Shown: piece by piece, positions 17,782 to 26,126 of the stretch
Numbering within the stretch: position 1 is the first letter of the stretch
How the letters are laid out: the number at the start of each line of letters is the position of its first letter
IMG/VR virus record: IMGVR_UViG_3300044451_000459
Coordinates: 1 to 37,237 of that record
Reading direction: 5' to 3' (one strand)
Source of the DNA: a virus
Length of the DNA: 37,237 nucleotides
Made by a program: the position numbers and the translations under genes
Notes under the pieces: model-generated
The model's database searches: none
Seen by the model: the letters and a program-made list of their open reading frames with translations, nothing else
What the model was told of the DNA's origin: nothing

Positions 17782-18258
17782 TTAGAAATTAAATAATTGA
17801 TGCCAGTAATGGTCTACATCATCAAATATGGCAAGCTCTGCCTCATGTTGTAAATTGCCGTTCTCATCCATTGGTAAAAATGGTCTGGCAGGAATATTCC
17901 CCCAAGGCAAAGGCCCATTTCTTGAAGACTTGCCATATTGACCTTGCTTCGCACCAAAATGCATTGTTGGTGCTTTAGGGTCATTAGTCCCAATCTCGAC
18001 CTCATTGTCTGAAACTCTTGTAGTAATGCTGCGACGCAACTGACCTGATTGGAAAAGCTTTTTCCCTGACTTACGACGCTCCAAGGTAACTGGACTCAAA
18101 CCTGCCCATGCAGGACGGCCTTCAGAATCAAAGTTGTCTTCGGTAACAGTCAAAAAGCTATTGGCAATTGAGTGCCCCAAAGGAGATGTATCAAGCATTG
18201 CTTCAGCAACGCGAGTCAGTCGAGTCCTTAGCTCTCTATTGCCCAGTTCTATCGTCAT
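17782..18258 (-). CDS. G: Virion morphogenesis protein (Mu gpG, phage_tail_S family)
   Basis: A 158-residue protein of the virion morphogenesis / tail completion family. It shows WAGLSPVTLERRKSGKKLFQSGQLRRSI, the GTNDPKAPTMHFGAKQG segment and a proline-rich PARPFLPMDENG end, all diagnostic for Mu gpG and P2 gpS relatives. It follows gpF with an ATGA overlap and ends the portal-F-G operon. By analogy it completes the head-tail connection. Confidence 0.9.
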   Translation of the reverse strand: MTIELGNRELRTRLTRVAEAMLDTSPLGHSIANSFLTVTEDNFDSEGRPAWAGLSPVTLERRKSGKKLFQSGQLRRSITTRVSDNEVEIGTNDPKAPTMHFGAKQGQYGKSSRNGPLPWGNIPARPFLPMDENGNLQHEAELAIFDDVDHYWHQLFNF

Positions 18259-19514
18259 TGAATCAACTCCAGTCCTTCAGATTGCCAGTCTTTTTTTCGC
18301 ACAATCTTAGACACACCAAAAGTGCCAGTTGTTCCACTCATTGAGAACTGAACAACATCCTTCTCAAGGACATAAAACAATAGCTCGCTTTTAGGGTCCC
18401 AAAATACTTGCTTGGCTTCAGTAATTAACTGAGGTAAGGCTATCAAACGACTAACCGCTACACCCGAATATTCTTTATTAACAATTATTGCATCACTTAA
18501 AAATAAAATTGGTGATTCAAGCGGCACGCCTCTGCTGAAGAGTGATTTCACGGCAGCATCCTGAAGGGAGCCAATGGTACTGGTCTCATTTCTAGGTTCA
18601 GCCAAACGCAAGGCATTCTGAATAAACTTTTCGTGGATTTTAGCCCGTGTTGGTGTATTCAATAATTCCTGAGTTTGTTTTAATCCTTTGTACGAACCCA
18701 TTAAATCTGTTGCCCGCTGCGCCATTACATTATCAATCAAATAACTGGTAGCTGGTGATCCATTGAAGCCAGCTGCTGGAGCGAAGATCAGTGTGCCGTC
18801 TTTGGTTGGAATATTAAATTGAGTCCGTTTGGCAATAACATTCATGCCAGTATTACGATCTGTACCAACTTTTTCATTAATTGTTCTGGCATGACCTTTG
18901 CCAGTTAATATTTCTTTGCCTTCAACCTCACGACTGGATCTGGCAATAATACGGCATTTACAACCCCATTCTGACGGTGGATAGGCTACCGACCAAAATG
19001 GATCGTCATAACTAAAAATCTTGCCATTCAATGCCACATGTTGTTTGCGCGGGTTACTAATGGAGATATGACGCCATTCCCAATATGGACGAGTTTCAGC
19101 ACCTGCAAGCATGGCTTTATAACGGCCAGCTGCAAAAGCAGATTGCATGTTTGTTTCATAAATTGTTCGCAATCGGCGTGGGCTGCCAAGCTGTACTTCC
19201 TGTTCACGGCCTTCAGGGTTAACGACTATTTTCTTTCCCCACCAGCCTTTGTCTTGAAGCGTAGGTGTAATACTAGCTTTCCACTGCTCAAGCGACTGGC
19301 CTTGCTGCATCGCTGTAATTAACGACTGGCGAATATCTTGGAGCAGATCCATACGTGCAACTTTTGCCACGGTAAATGCTTTGCTGTGCGCATTATCAAG
19401 TGTTTCATGCCAGTCCCAGCCAATCTTGAAGCCTTTATTTTCTAAATAAGAAATTGCATCTTCAGGGGGCAATGTAAACAGAGCGTTCAGCTCTGGCCGT
19501 TGTGCTGTAGGCAT
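18255..19514 (-). CDS. F: Head morphogenesis protein (Mu gpF / SPP1 gp7 family)
   Basis: A 419-residue minor head protein of the MuF family. The helical N-terminal part leads to the family core YETNMQSAFAAGRYKAM (near residue 123), the WEWRHISISNPRKQHVALNG segment and WGCKCRIIARS (near residue 188). Residues ~330-419 form an extra C-terminal domain (IALPQLITEAKQVFWDP...LLFYVLEKDVVQF), a position where MuF proteins often carry toxin-like nuclease domains; I cannot assign catalytic residues. It starts by TAATG overlap with the portal stop. Confidence 0.9.
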   Translation of the reverse strand: MPTAQRPELNALFTLPPEDAISYLENKGFKIGWDWHETLDNAHSKAFTVAKVARMDLLQDIRQSLITAMQQGQSLEQWKASITPTLQDKGWWGKKIVVNPEGREQEVQLGSPRRLRTIYETNMQSAFAAGRYKAMLAGAETRPYWEWRHISISNPRKQHVALNGKIFSYDDPFWSVAYPPSEWGCKCRIIARSSREVEGKEILTGKGHARTINEKVGTDRNTGMNVIAKRTQFNIPTKDGTLIFAPAAGFNGSPATSYLIDNVMAQRATDLMGSYKGLKQTQELLNTPTRAKIHEKFIQNALRLAEPRNETSTIGSLQDAAVKSLFSRGVPLESPILFLSDAIIVNKEYSGVAVSRLIALPQLITEAKQVFWDPKSELLFYVLEKDVVQFSMSGTTGTFGVSKIVRKKDWQSEGLELIQ

Positions 19515-21127
19515 TAGCTTTGCTCCGCTTGAACACTCAGACGGCCCAATACTTCACTTGCAAATATCAAGCGTGTGAGTTTTTCCTGTAATGCTGGTTC
19601 GTCATCAGCTGGATATGCATCCTGTAAAAGCGCAAGTATTTCTTCTTCATTGCCTGACTGCATTTTTGCCAAGAGCTGCTTGGTCCACGACTCAACCGTG
19701 TCTTGTGCAATATTGGTCTGATCCTTCAGCAACAGTTGCAGAGCTTGCTCTTCAATAGGGAGCTGCGCAGAATTGGCAGCAATAATACCGCCCAACAATT
19801 GAGGCTGGTATGTGTTCATTGCCAAATTAGGCACAGGCCCATTTTGAATTGTTAGGATTGGTTCTTTGTCATCGGCAGGCTGTGGAATACCAAGCCTTTC
19901 ATGAGGCCATGACACAGGGATTCTCATGCCAACACGTACCAATTTTTCAAGAGAATTACCAAATACCTCCATATCTTCAGTATCAGATGTATCAAAGAAA
20001 AAGCTCGGATAACGGTCAGGTTGTATATTTGGATAGTTCAGCCGCATCAAAGGGCTGACAAGGTAATCCGTTAATGACCTTGCTAATTGTTTAGCATCAG
20101 ACTTTTTAATCTTTTCAAACTGGATTTCATGTGTATTTGATTGGGCATTGGTACTGGTTTTACCGTCAGCCTGACTTAATAAAGTTCCACCAACAATAAT
20201 TTTTGAAGCTGTTTTCTCACACCAATCAATTAGTGACATGTGATTTTTGGTGTCACCGTCAGCAGCTGACTCAAAGTCTAGGCTCATACCATTAGGGATA
20301 ATCCCTCCAGCATTACGCCCTATAGACATAACTGCACGCAGTAAAGTCATTTTTTCCTGATCGGTTGCACCTGAAGGATATTTACCAAGGCGAATAGGTA
20401 AACCATAAACTTCAAGGAACTGCATCACATCACGAATGCCATAATTCTTAAAGATAAACGGCCAGCACAAAATTCGGTGTAACCCAGATCGGGCAATGTA
20501 TCCTGATTTAGCTTTATGACGATGAATAAACCATCCAAAGTCCCAAAACTCTGCACCCTCTGGACTACCGTCATTTAGGCGCAGCTCATTGGGTTTATCG
20601 AATGGCGTCATGAAATTACGCGCCAATTGATGCTCAAAGCTTTTCGGCAGCCATAAGTTGCCAACTTGATGCCATTCAATTTCTTGACAGCTGTAACCAT
20701 GCCCAACAGCATCCATCGCATCAAACAAAAACATTTCAAAGTCTTGAATGTCCTCAATCCATTCACGAACTTCTTCAGCAATTTTCTTTTCTTGCTCAGA
20801 TGCATTTTTTGGTGGCTTAACACCCCAGTCCAGACCGTTAATGCCTTTCTTGCGTTTATCCATTTCGGAAAATATATGGCCGTCACGTTCTTCCATGTCC
20901 GCAAATAGGTCAGCTTGAGCTTGTAAATTGCCTTGTTCAGCATCGGTGAGTAAGCGATACAAATGCTGTGGCGTCATTCCAACAACAGGATGTTCTTGAG
21001 CCTGATTTGTTAGCCATGCAATTTCAGCAGTCTGATTAGTTTCAAGTGCAGTACGATCTTGTTTTTTAGAAGTGCGGTCTTTTTTAGCCATGATAGATGC
21101 AAATACAGTTTGAGGATTCTGCACCAT
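19514..21127 (-). CDS. Portal protein (Mu gp29-like, DUF935)
   Basis: A 537-residue DUF935 portal with the conserved HIFSEMDKRKKGINGLDWGV segment, the LPKSFEHQL and RSGLHRILCWPFIFKNYGIRD region and a GTLLSQADGKTSTNAQSN stretch typical of Mu gp29. It forms the dodecameric DNA gate at the head vertex. The ATG at 21127 has only a weak, distant AAGG. An in-frame ATG at 21091 (MAKKDRTSKK) is an alternative, but also lacks a strong Shine-Dalgarno sequence. It is the first gene of a portal-F-G operon, after boundary element copy 4. Confidence 0.93.
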   Translation of the reverse strand: MVQNPQTVFASIMAKKDRTSKKQDRTALETNQTAEIAWLTNQAQEHPVVGMTPQHLYRLLTDAEQGNLQAQADLFADMEERDGHIFSEMDKRKKGINGLDWGVKPPKNASEQEKKIAEEVREWIEDIQDFEMFLFDAMDAVGHGYSCQEIEWHQVGNLWLPKSFEHQLARNFMTPFDKPNELRLNDGSPEGAEFWDFGWFIHRHKAKSGYIARSGLHRILCWPFIFKNYGIRDVMQFLEVYGLPIRLGKYPSGATDQEKMTLLRAVMSIGRNAGGIIPNGMSLDFESAADGDTKNHMSLIDWCEKTASKIIVGGTLLSQADGKTSTNAQSNTHEIQFEKIKKSDAKQLARSLTDYLVSPLMRLNYPNIQPDRYPSFFFDTSDTEDMEVFGNSLEKLVRVGMRIPVSWPHERLGIPQPADDKEPILTIQNGPVPNLAMNTYQPQLLGGIIAANSAQLPIEEQALQLLLKDQTNIAQDTVESWTKQLLAKMQSGNEEEILALLQDAYPADDEPALQEKLTRLIFASEVLGRLSVQAEQS

Positions 21128-21150
21128 TGTGAAATTTTAGCGGCCTTAAA

Positions 21151-21174
21151 ATCAGGCGGAAATGCTTCCGCCCA
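21151..21174. repeat. Late-operon boundary element, copy 4
   Basis: A perfect dyad with loop ATGC, flanked by ATCA and CA. It lies 23 nt before the portal ATG at 21127 (59 nt if 21091 is the true start), 122 nt after the methylase stop. It is one of two copies flanking the methylase gene in direct orientation. Confidence 0.9.
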
Positions 21175-21260
21175 ATTTCATGCGCTGATTTGCGATTTAA
21201 GCGACTTATTCTGTTTTACGGATCATTGCAGCAAAATACAAAACAAAAGCCGTAAAGAGC

Positions 21261-21288
21261 GTTTATAAAGATTTATAAATCTATAAAC
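21261..21288. promoter_or_regulatory. AT-rich nested palindrome downstream of methylase
   Basis: A perfect 14-bp palindrome AGATTTATAAATCT (21269-21282) lies inside outer arms GTTTATA and TATAAAC. TTTATAAA-like units repeat at 10-bp steps. It sits 8 nt after the methylase stop and upstream of the portal. It could be an operator or an AT-rich stem. No function is assigned. Confidence 0.4.
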
Positions 21289-21296
21289 ACCATGCT

Positions 21297-22064
21297 TCAG
21301 TAATTGGTGATGATGAGTTCCTGTTTTTCATCACGTCCTGAGCCAGAATTACCCACTGAATATTTAATTTTGGTGGTTGCAATATTCAGCCCATCAAATG
21401 TGGCACGCATGTCTTCATGATCATTTATCGAGAGCATAACTTTACTTTTACAGGTCTTCATTAGCTCAGCCATTTTTTCATATTGATCTAAACCAAAACC
21501 TACACCATAGCCAGCTAATTTCCAGTACGGTGGATCGGCATACATAAAGCTATGAAGACGATCATACTTCAGTAAACATGCATCCCAAGTTAAATGCTCA
21601 ACTGTCACTCCTGAGAGACGCAAATGCGCTTCACTCAATTGTTCTTCGATTCGGAGTAAATTCACTGGTCGAGCTGTGGTTGCTGTACCAAAAGTTTGAC
21701 CAGACACCTTTGCTCCAAATGCTGTGTGCTGCAAATAATAGAAACGAGCTGCACGTTGAATGTCAGTCATCATTTCAACACTTGCAGATTTAAGCCATTC
21801 AAACATCTGGCGACTGACCAGCGCCCATTTAAATTGGCGAACGAACTCTTCAAGGTGATGCTGAACAACTCGATACAAGTTCACCAGCTCACCATTCAAA
21901 TCATTAATGACTTCAACTTTTGATTGTTCTTCACGCATAAAAAATAAAGCTGCGCCGCCTGCAAACAATTCTACATAACACTTATGTTCTGGCATTTTTT
22001 CAATCAGTTGCGACACCAGACGACGCTTACCACCCATCCAAGGAACAATTGGCTTGGTTTTCAT
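21297..22064 (-). CDS. D12-class adenine-N6 DNA methyltransferase (Dam type)
   Basis: A 255-residue DNA adenine methylase of the D12/Dam class. It has the AdoMet-binding motifs PWMGGK (residues 8-13) and ELFAGGAAL (32-40), and the catalytic DPPY (177-180) in YADPPYWK. Length is typical. The target sequence cannot be read from the protein. It is inserted between the terminase and portal genes, where Mu has no methylase. Flanking copies of the boundary element and a 180-nt structured leader suggest it is a mobile accessory unit. It likely protects phage DNA from host restriction or alters regulation, a role analogous in purpose to Mu mom. Confidence 0.92.
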   Translation of the reverse strand: MKTKPIVPWMGGKRRLVSQLIEKMPEHKCYVELFAGGAALFFMREEQSKVEVINDLNGELVNLYRVVQHHLEEFVRQFKWALVSRQMFEWLKSASVEMMTDIQRAARFYYLQHTAFGAKVSGQTFGTATTARPVNLLRIEEQLSEAHLRLSGVTVEHLTWDACLLKYDRLHSFMYADPPYWKLAGYGVGFGLDQYEKMAELMKTCKSKVMLSINDHEDMRATFDGLNIATTKIKYSVGNSGSGRDEKQELIITNY

Positions 22065-22110
22065 TATTTCACCTACTGCAAAACTTTTTCATTTTTGATA
22101 GCCTGCAATA

Positions 22111-22188
22111 ACTGTGTGCACAGTAACGAGGCTAAGCCTGCGGTAGCACTTTTACCAAAGGGGGCGACTCTTGCTCCAACAAGAGTCG
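22111..22188 (-). promoter_or_regulatory. Methylase leader with two dyads
   Basis: The 182-nt gap between methylase and the rightward gene contains ACTGTG-TG-CACAGT (22111-22124) and a 9-bp stem CGACTCTTG / CAAGAGTCG with a 6-nt loop (22165-22188). Neither is followed by a T tract on either strand, so terminator function is unlikely. They are candidates for an operator and a 5'-UTR stem of the methylase. Confidence 0.4.
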
Positions 22189-22227
22189 TCACCTCGTTTT
22201 GAATTATTAAAAAATTAAAACTTGATA

Positions 22228-22251
22228 ATCAGGGGGAAGTCTTTCCGTGCA
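22228..22251. repeat. Degenerate boundary element, copy 5
   Basis: Matches the consensus at 18 of 24 positions by hand alignment: ATCAGG, GGAA, TTCCG and terminal CA are kept. Read rightward it supplies the ribosome binding site (AGGGGGA) and the GTG start of the 22247 gene. Confidence 0.5.
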
Positions 22252-22984
22252 AAATCCAACACCAACACCAACACCAACACCAACACCAACACCAAAAACA
22301 CCTATTTATAAAACATGGGTCTTTTGGGTAGTTGTTTTATATTTATCTTTCATTATTTTATACACCCTAATATTTTGCTTAAGTGAGGGGAAAAATGTTT
22401 TACTCCCTTCAAATGAATTAGGTGACTTTCTAGCAGGTGCTTTTGCACCATTAGCTTTTTTATTTTTAATCTTGGGATATAAGCAAAACAATGAATCAAT
22501 CAGGATTCAAAGTGAAGAGTTAAGAGCAAGTACTGAAGCGCTACAATTACAAGTCGCTGAAATGAAAGAGTCTGTTGATCAACAGAAAATAATGGCGCAA
22601 CTACAGCAAGCTGAATTAGAAGATAGACATAATACTCTTGCGCCAGTGATTAGTTTTCAAGCTTTAGTTGGTGTCGAATATGGCAGGATTTATTTTAGTT
22701 TTACTCTTACAAATCAAAGTGAAAATGCAGCAAAGCATATTACTCTTGAACATTTACCTAATACAAAGCAGGATTTTGAATTTTTCCCTAAAGAGTACCG
22801 TCAAGTATTTAATTCATCATTTACTCCTGTTGAAGATGCACTTTACCGAGAAAACAAAGATGTTGAACGAGAAATAACTATTGGGTTTGAAAATATTTTA
22901 GGTCGCAAGTATGAGCATAAATATAAGATAGCCACAATTTATGACAATGGAAACAGACATATGCGGGTTGAAAGAATTTTCTAA
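22247..22984 (+). CDS. Membrane protein with Pro-Thr leader and coiled coil (moron candidate)
   Basis: A 245-residue protein of unknown function. It starts at GTG (22247) with AGGGGGA 9 nt upstream. Residues 4-15 are six Pro-Thr units. Two membrane helices follow (about 22-45 and 62-80), then a coiled coil rich in Glu/Gln (about 85-130), then a soluble C-terminal domain. The topology suggests the coiled coil and the C-terminal domain share one side of the inner membrane, probably the cytoplasm. It is the only rightward gene among the late genes and converges on terminase with a 4-bp overlap of stop codons. This fits an independently expressed moron. Superinfection exclusion or anti-phage roles are possible but not shown. 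Confidence 0.8.
   Translation: MQNPTPTPTPTPTPTPKTPIYKTWVFWVVVLYLSFIILYTLIFCLSEGKNVLLPSNELGDFLAGAFAPLAFLFLILGYKQNNESIRIQSEELRASTEALQLQVAEMKESVDQQKIMAQLQQAELEDRHNTLAPVISFQALVGVEYGRIYFSFTLTNQSENAAKHITLEHLPNTKQDFEFFPKEYRQVFNSSFTPVEDALYRENKDVEREITIGFENILGRKYEHKYKIATIYDNGNRHMRVERIF
22256..22291 (+). repeat. Six CCAACA hexamers
   Basis: Six perfect tandem CCAACA units encode (Pro-Thr)6 at the N-terminus of the membrane protein. Unit gain or loss changes linker length but not frame. Confidence 0.95.
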
Positions 22985-24537
22985 AACCACCCAACAGAAC
23001 CAGACCAATCATCATAATCATCTGAATTCAGCTCCATTTCCTCTTTTGACGGTAGTGGAGTAAATTCAATTGGAGCACTAGGATTCTTTGATGCGTAGTC
23101 AGCAAGTAAATGTGCTATGGCGCTATCACCATGTCGGTCTTTATTATTTGAGTTAGATTTTCCCATTGCTGGTATACGTGCAACGCCATTCACCAAAACA
23201 AATGCACGGTGATCCTCCATGACATCTTGATCGGCAGGCATATTCTCAATATCACCATCCTCTAGAGCGGCTTTAAAATGTGGAGTATGTTCCCGATACC
23301 ATGATTCTGTAAGCATGACTGCTTCGATTCGATCCCCATGAAGTACCTGCATAGCTTCCGCCAAGAAACCACCATTACCACCAGCATCATGTGCGCCTTT
23401 ACTAAAATTAGGCAGCTTGGCAACAATGAGACGTAGAAACTCTTCTTGTTGTTTATAGGGGACTTTAAACATCTCAAAAAGAAATGGGATTTTCTTCTTT
23501 GTATTTTGCTGTTCAATTAGAGGCCAAAATGAACAAGCATTCTGCTTACGCGCAAAGTCTAGGCCATAAAAACTATTTGCCTTTGGCGGCAATGCTTCCA
23601 AAAGTGGCAATAAATGCTCATCAAAAAATTCTTTGACTTCAGCATTACGAGTTTCTTCACTGACATTATTAAAATCATCCCAGCCTTTCGGAGCCTCGAA
23701 ACGTATAACAGGGACTGAAGCATCTTTTTTACCCTCAAGTAGTGATAGAGGTAACCAGCGTCCACCACCTTTACTCGGAATAACATCAAGTTCTTCATCA
23801 GCTGCATCACCATAGAATTTATAAGTATCTTCCACCCAAGCTTCTTCTTCAGCTTTGTTGTACTTAATCTTCTTACGTAAGCAAACACGCTTATATAGAC
23901 CTTGATCTACAGCTTCACGGAAAGTTGTACGGTGAACTGTACCTTTACGTTTACCAGCTCGAATTTCTTTGATCAGTTCATTAAATGGATTATCTTCACC
24001 ATCATGTGTACTAATAACTCGCACACAACCGCCCCAAATCAATAGCGCAATAGCTGCCTTTAAAAGCTCTGATTGTTGCTCATGGAATCCATATTCATCC
24101 AGCACAACACGACCTTGGCGACCACGCAAGTTTGATGGGCGTGAAGTTAAAGCCTCAATACGTTTACCAGACTTAGGAAAGCGAATAGTGAAAGTCTGAA
24201 TGTGTTTATCACCATCCTCCCAAAGGCCTTCTTCAACTTCACTACAGGCAGCATCAAATGCCTTTGCCCACATAGCGCAAGCTTGAATAAATTCAACTGT
24301 CATATCCTTGTTATATCCAAGGTAATAACAATTCTGACCACCATCACTTGCAGCATCTAAAACAGCATCAGCTGCCTCGGCCCATGTTAGGCCAATACGA
24401 CGGGATTTTTCCGCAATCTTCAAGGGACTTTTATCAGCAATCCAAGCTTGCTGATATGGCAACAATACTGCTGGCACATCTTCATAACCCGCTGAGTTAA
24501 GAATCTCCCGTGGATCAGTGACTTTTTGTTCGCTCAT
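22981..24537 (-). CDS. Terminase large subunit (Mu gp28-like)
   Basis: A 518-residue terminase motor. The ATPase part has a Walker A-like EKSRRIGLTWAEA (near residues 43-55) in the degenerate form typical of Mu gp28, and Walker B VVLDEYG (144-150) with the catalytic Glu. The C-terminal nuclease part begins near FYGLDFARKQN (first metal-binding Asp). It packages DNA by headful cutting in host DNA, by analogy with Mu. The start overlaps gp27 (ATGA). The stop overlaps the convergent membrane-protein stop. Confidence 0.94.
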   Translation of the reverse strand: MSEQKVTDPREILNSAGYEDVPAVLLPYQQAWIADKSPLKIAEKSRRIGLTWAEAADAVLDAASDGGQNCYYLGYNKDMTVEFIQACAMWAKAFDAACSEVEEGLWEDGDKHIQTFTIRFPKSGKRIEALTSRPSNLRGRQGRVVLDEYGFHEQQSELLKAAIALLIWGGCVRVISTHDGEDNPFNELIKEIRAGKRKGTVHRTTFREAVDQGLYKRVCLRKKIKYNKAEEEAWVEDTYKFYGDAADEELDVIPSKGGGRWLPLSLLEGKKDASVPVIRFEAPKGWDDFNNVSEETRNAEVKEFFDEHLLPLLEALPPKANSFYGLDFARKQNACSFWPLIEQQNTKKKIPFLFEMFKVPYKQQEEFLRLIVAKLPNFSKGAHDAGGNGGFLAEAMQVLHGDRIEAVMLTESWYREHTPHFKAALEDGDIENMPADQDVMEDHRAFVLVNGVARIPAMGKSNSNNKDRHGDSAIAHLLADYASKNPSAPIEFTPLPSKEEMELNSDDYDDWSGSVGWF

Positions 24538-25082
24538 AAACCAATAATCCCTAAGATTTCTTTCTTAACTTCATCAACAGTATCTTTAGACATACCGCCT
24601 TTTTTGACAATTTTTTCTACAGCTTTAGCAGCTTGTTGAACACGCTCGTTAACTTCTGATTGCCATTTTTTTTGGTTCACAGAGGCTTTGGCAATTTCAG
24701 CAATACCTTTACCAGCTTTTGCCATGAGCATGATTCGATCTGCTGGGTCTGCATCAGGATTTTCTGATTCTTGTAAAGCAATGAGTGCATTAAACAATTC
24801 AGTCTGAACCAACGATAAAACAGCAGAGCTACGCATATCACTATCATCGGGCGCAGCATCGGCAATCATCATGGCTGCTTGAGTACTGGCCTGAACCGCA
24901 GCAAGTTTTTGTTCTACTTTTTGACCATAACGATGTACGCTTGACTTGCTGACGTTGTAACCACGCTCTTGCAGAATTTTTGCAATTTCTTCATAACCAC
25001 AAAAACCTTGATCCATAAACCGCTTATCAAGCCAAGTTTTATCCTCAGCACTTAGCAAATCAATTGATGACTCTCTTGCCAT
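24534..25082 (-). CDS. Terminase small subunit (Mu gp27-like, DUF3486)
   Basis: A 182-residue DUF3486 protein. The N-terminal region has a helix-turn-helix (YEEIAKILQERGYNVSKSSVHRYGQ), as expected for a pac-site recogniser. The rest is helical, with Lys-rich C-terminus (VEKIVKKGGMSKDTVDEVKKE). It lies directly before the large subunit with a 4-bp overlap. Confidence 0.9.
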   Translation of the reverse strand: MARESSIDLLSAEDKTWLDKRFMDQGFCGYEEIAKILQERGYNVSKSSVHRYGQKVEQKLAAVQASTQAAMMIADAAPDDSDMRSSAVLSLVQTELFNALIALQESENPDADPADRIMLMAKAGKGIAEIAKASVNQKKWQSEVNERVQQAAKAVEKIVKKGGMSKDTVDEVKKEILGIIGL

Positions 25083-25090
25083 GTGTCACC

Positions 25091-25402
25091 TCAGTTCCAG
25101 TATTTTTCTGGACGGGCAATACCAGCTTGGCAATCAATTGTGTACTCCACAATATCAATGCCCAAACGATCTAGCTTTGCATGCCAATGACCATCAGGCT
25201 GCTTTTTAATTTCAACCAGCTTACGCTCTTCCAAATAGTCCAATTGAACATGTAATTCTTGTGGGGTCGTATCGGGATACAAGGCACGCATTACATCAAG
25301 CAATAAAGTATCCAATGCACCTAAAGGGCGTGCTTTATCTAATGCATTCAGCAAATGCCAACGCATGCCTTCACGACGAATTTTTTGCATATCAAAAGAC
25401 AT
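25091..25402 (-). CDS. Small Mu-type winged-helix protein (VpaChn25_0724-like family)
   Basis: A 103-residue protein in the gp26 position of Mu-like phages. It has a winged-helix pattern (RWHLLNALDKARPLGALDTLLLDVM, then QELHVQLDYLEERKLVEIKK) and the family ending ARPEKYW. It may bind DNA or the terminase complex. Start overlaps the upstream stop as TAATG. The family name is from memory of Mu-like genomes, and the function is unknown. Confidence 0.8.
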   Translation of the reverse strand: MSFDMQKIRREGMRWHLLNALDKARPLGALDTLLLDVMRALYPDTTPQELHVQLDYLEERKLVEIKKQPDGHWHAKLDRLGIDIVEYTIDCQAGIARPEKYWN

Positions 25403-25743
25403 TATTCTAACCCCTGTTTAATCTGTACTTTTTCAAGCTTTTGAGCTACAGCGTCCAGCTTGGCTTCAATAATAGTTTGACCGCGAATATAGTCATCACG
25501 GGCAATGTAGCGAAATGGCATATCGGCTTGGAACTGAAGAAACTCACGTTCAAGCTTTCGTAAATCTTCTTGTCCCTTCAAGTGTTGACGAGACACTTCT
25601 TCAATTTTTTGATTTGTTGATTCAAAATTCTGCTGAATACTATTACTAATTTGATTGCCTAACAGTTTAAACATCCCCCAGACTGTACTAATGACAGTCG
25701 AAAGAATGATAAATATTTGATAAGGCTCAAGTTGTATGGTCAT
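25402..25743 (-). CDS. DUF2730-type membrane-anchored coiled-coil protein
   Basis: A 113-residue protein of the DUF2730 family found between lysis and terminase genes in Mu-like phages. An N-terminal membrane helix (FIILSTVISTVWGMFKLLG, residues ~10-28) is followed by a Gln/Glu-rich coiled coil. It overlaps the upstream holin-like gene by ATGA. A role in lysis (spanin-like) or packaging has been considered for the locus; nothing here decides. Confidence 0.8.
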   Translation of the reverse strand: MTIQLEPYQIFIILSTVISTVWGMFKLLGNQISNSIQQNFESTNQKIEEVSRQHLKGQEDLRKLEREFLQFQADMPFRYIARDDYIRGQTIIEAKLDAVAQKLEKVQIKQGLE

Positions 25744-26126
25744 GCATCCTCCTTAATCGTTTCGGATGCAGGTGGTAAAGGCTTTGGTTTAGTCTGATTA
25801 ATAAAACGACCAATAAGCCCCAAAACAGCCAAGCCTAAAGTTATTTTGGATTGTGCATCTGCTGGTAATGTTGCAATTAATTCAGGTGGCAATGTGTCAT
25901 AAAAAGTTTGAACTGCCACGATGCCAGCAAAGGCAACGTTACTAAACCATTTCCAACCTGTACGCCAATTGTGTACCAAGACCCCAAACTGCATGGTAGA
26001 GCCATGAACACTTTGAATATATTGAGGTTCAATAATTTTCTTAGGATTGTTCGCTAAAAGTTCTTTCTTTTGTTGTCGTAAACGACGAGAAAGCTCTTGA
26101 GGAGAAACACTATATTTTTTATTCAT
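25740..26126 (-). CDS. Holin-like membrane protein
   Basis: A 128-residue protein directly after the endolysin. A positively charged N-terminus is followed by two hydrophobic segments (WFSNVAFAGIVAVQTFYDTLP and ITLGLAVLGLIGRFI) and a charged tail. Two membrane helices with positively charged ends next to an endolysin are the usual holin picture. The middle DTLPPELIATLPADAQSK stretch recurs in phage holins annotated in related genomes. Start overlaps the endolysin stop by ATGA. Confidence 0.7.
   Translation of the reverse strand: MNKKYSVSPQELSRRLRQQKKELLANNPKKIIEPQYIQSVHGSTMQFGVLVHNWRTGWKWFSNVAFAGIVAVQTFYDTLPPELIATLPADAQSKITLGLAVLGLIGRFINQTKPKPLPPASETIKEDA

Noticed and set aside
22165-22188. 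9-bp stem considered as a terminator
   Set aside because: No T tract follows on either strand; listed as a regulatory stem instead.
22256-22291. CCAACA repeats considered as a phase-variation switch
   Set aside because: The unit is six bases, so slippage keeps the frame; it can only change the length of the Pro-Thr linker.
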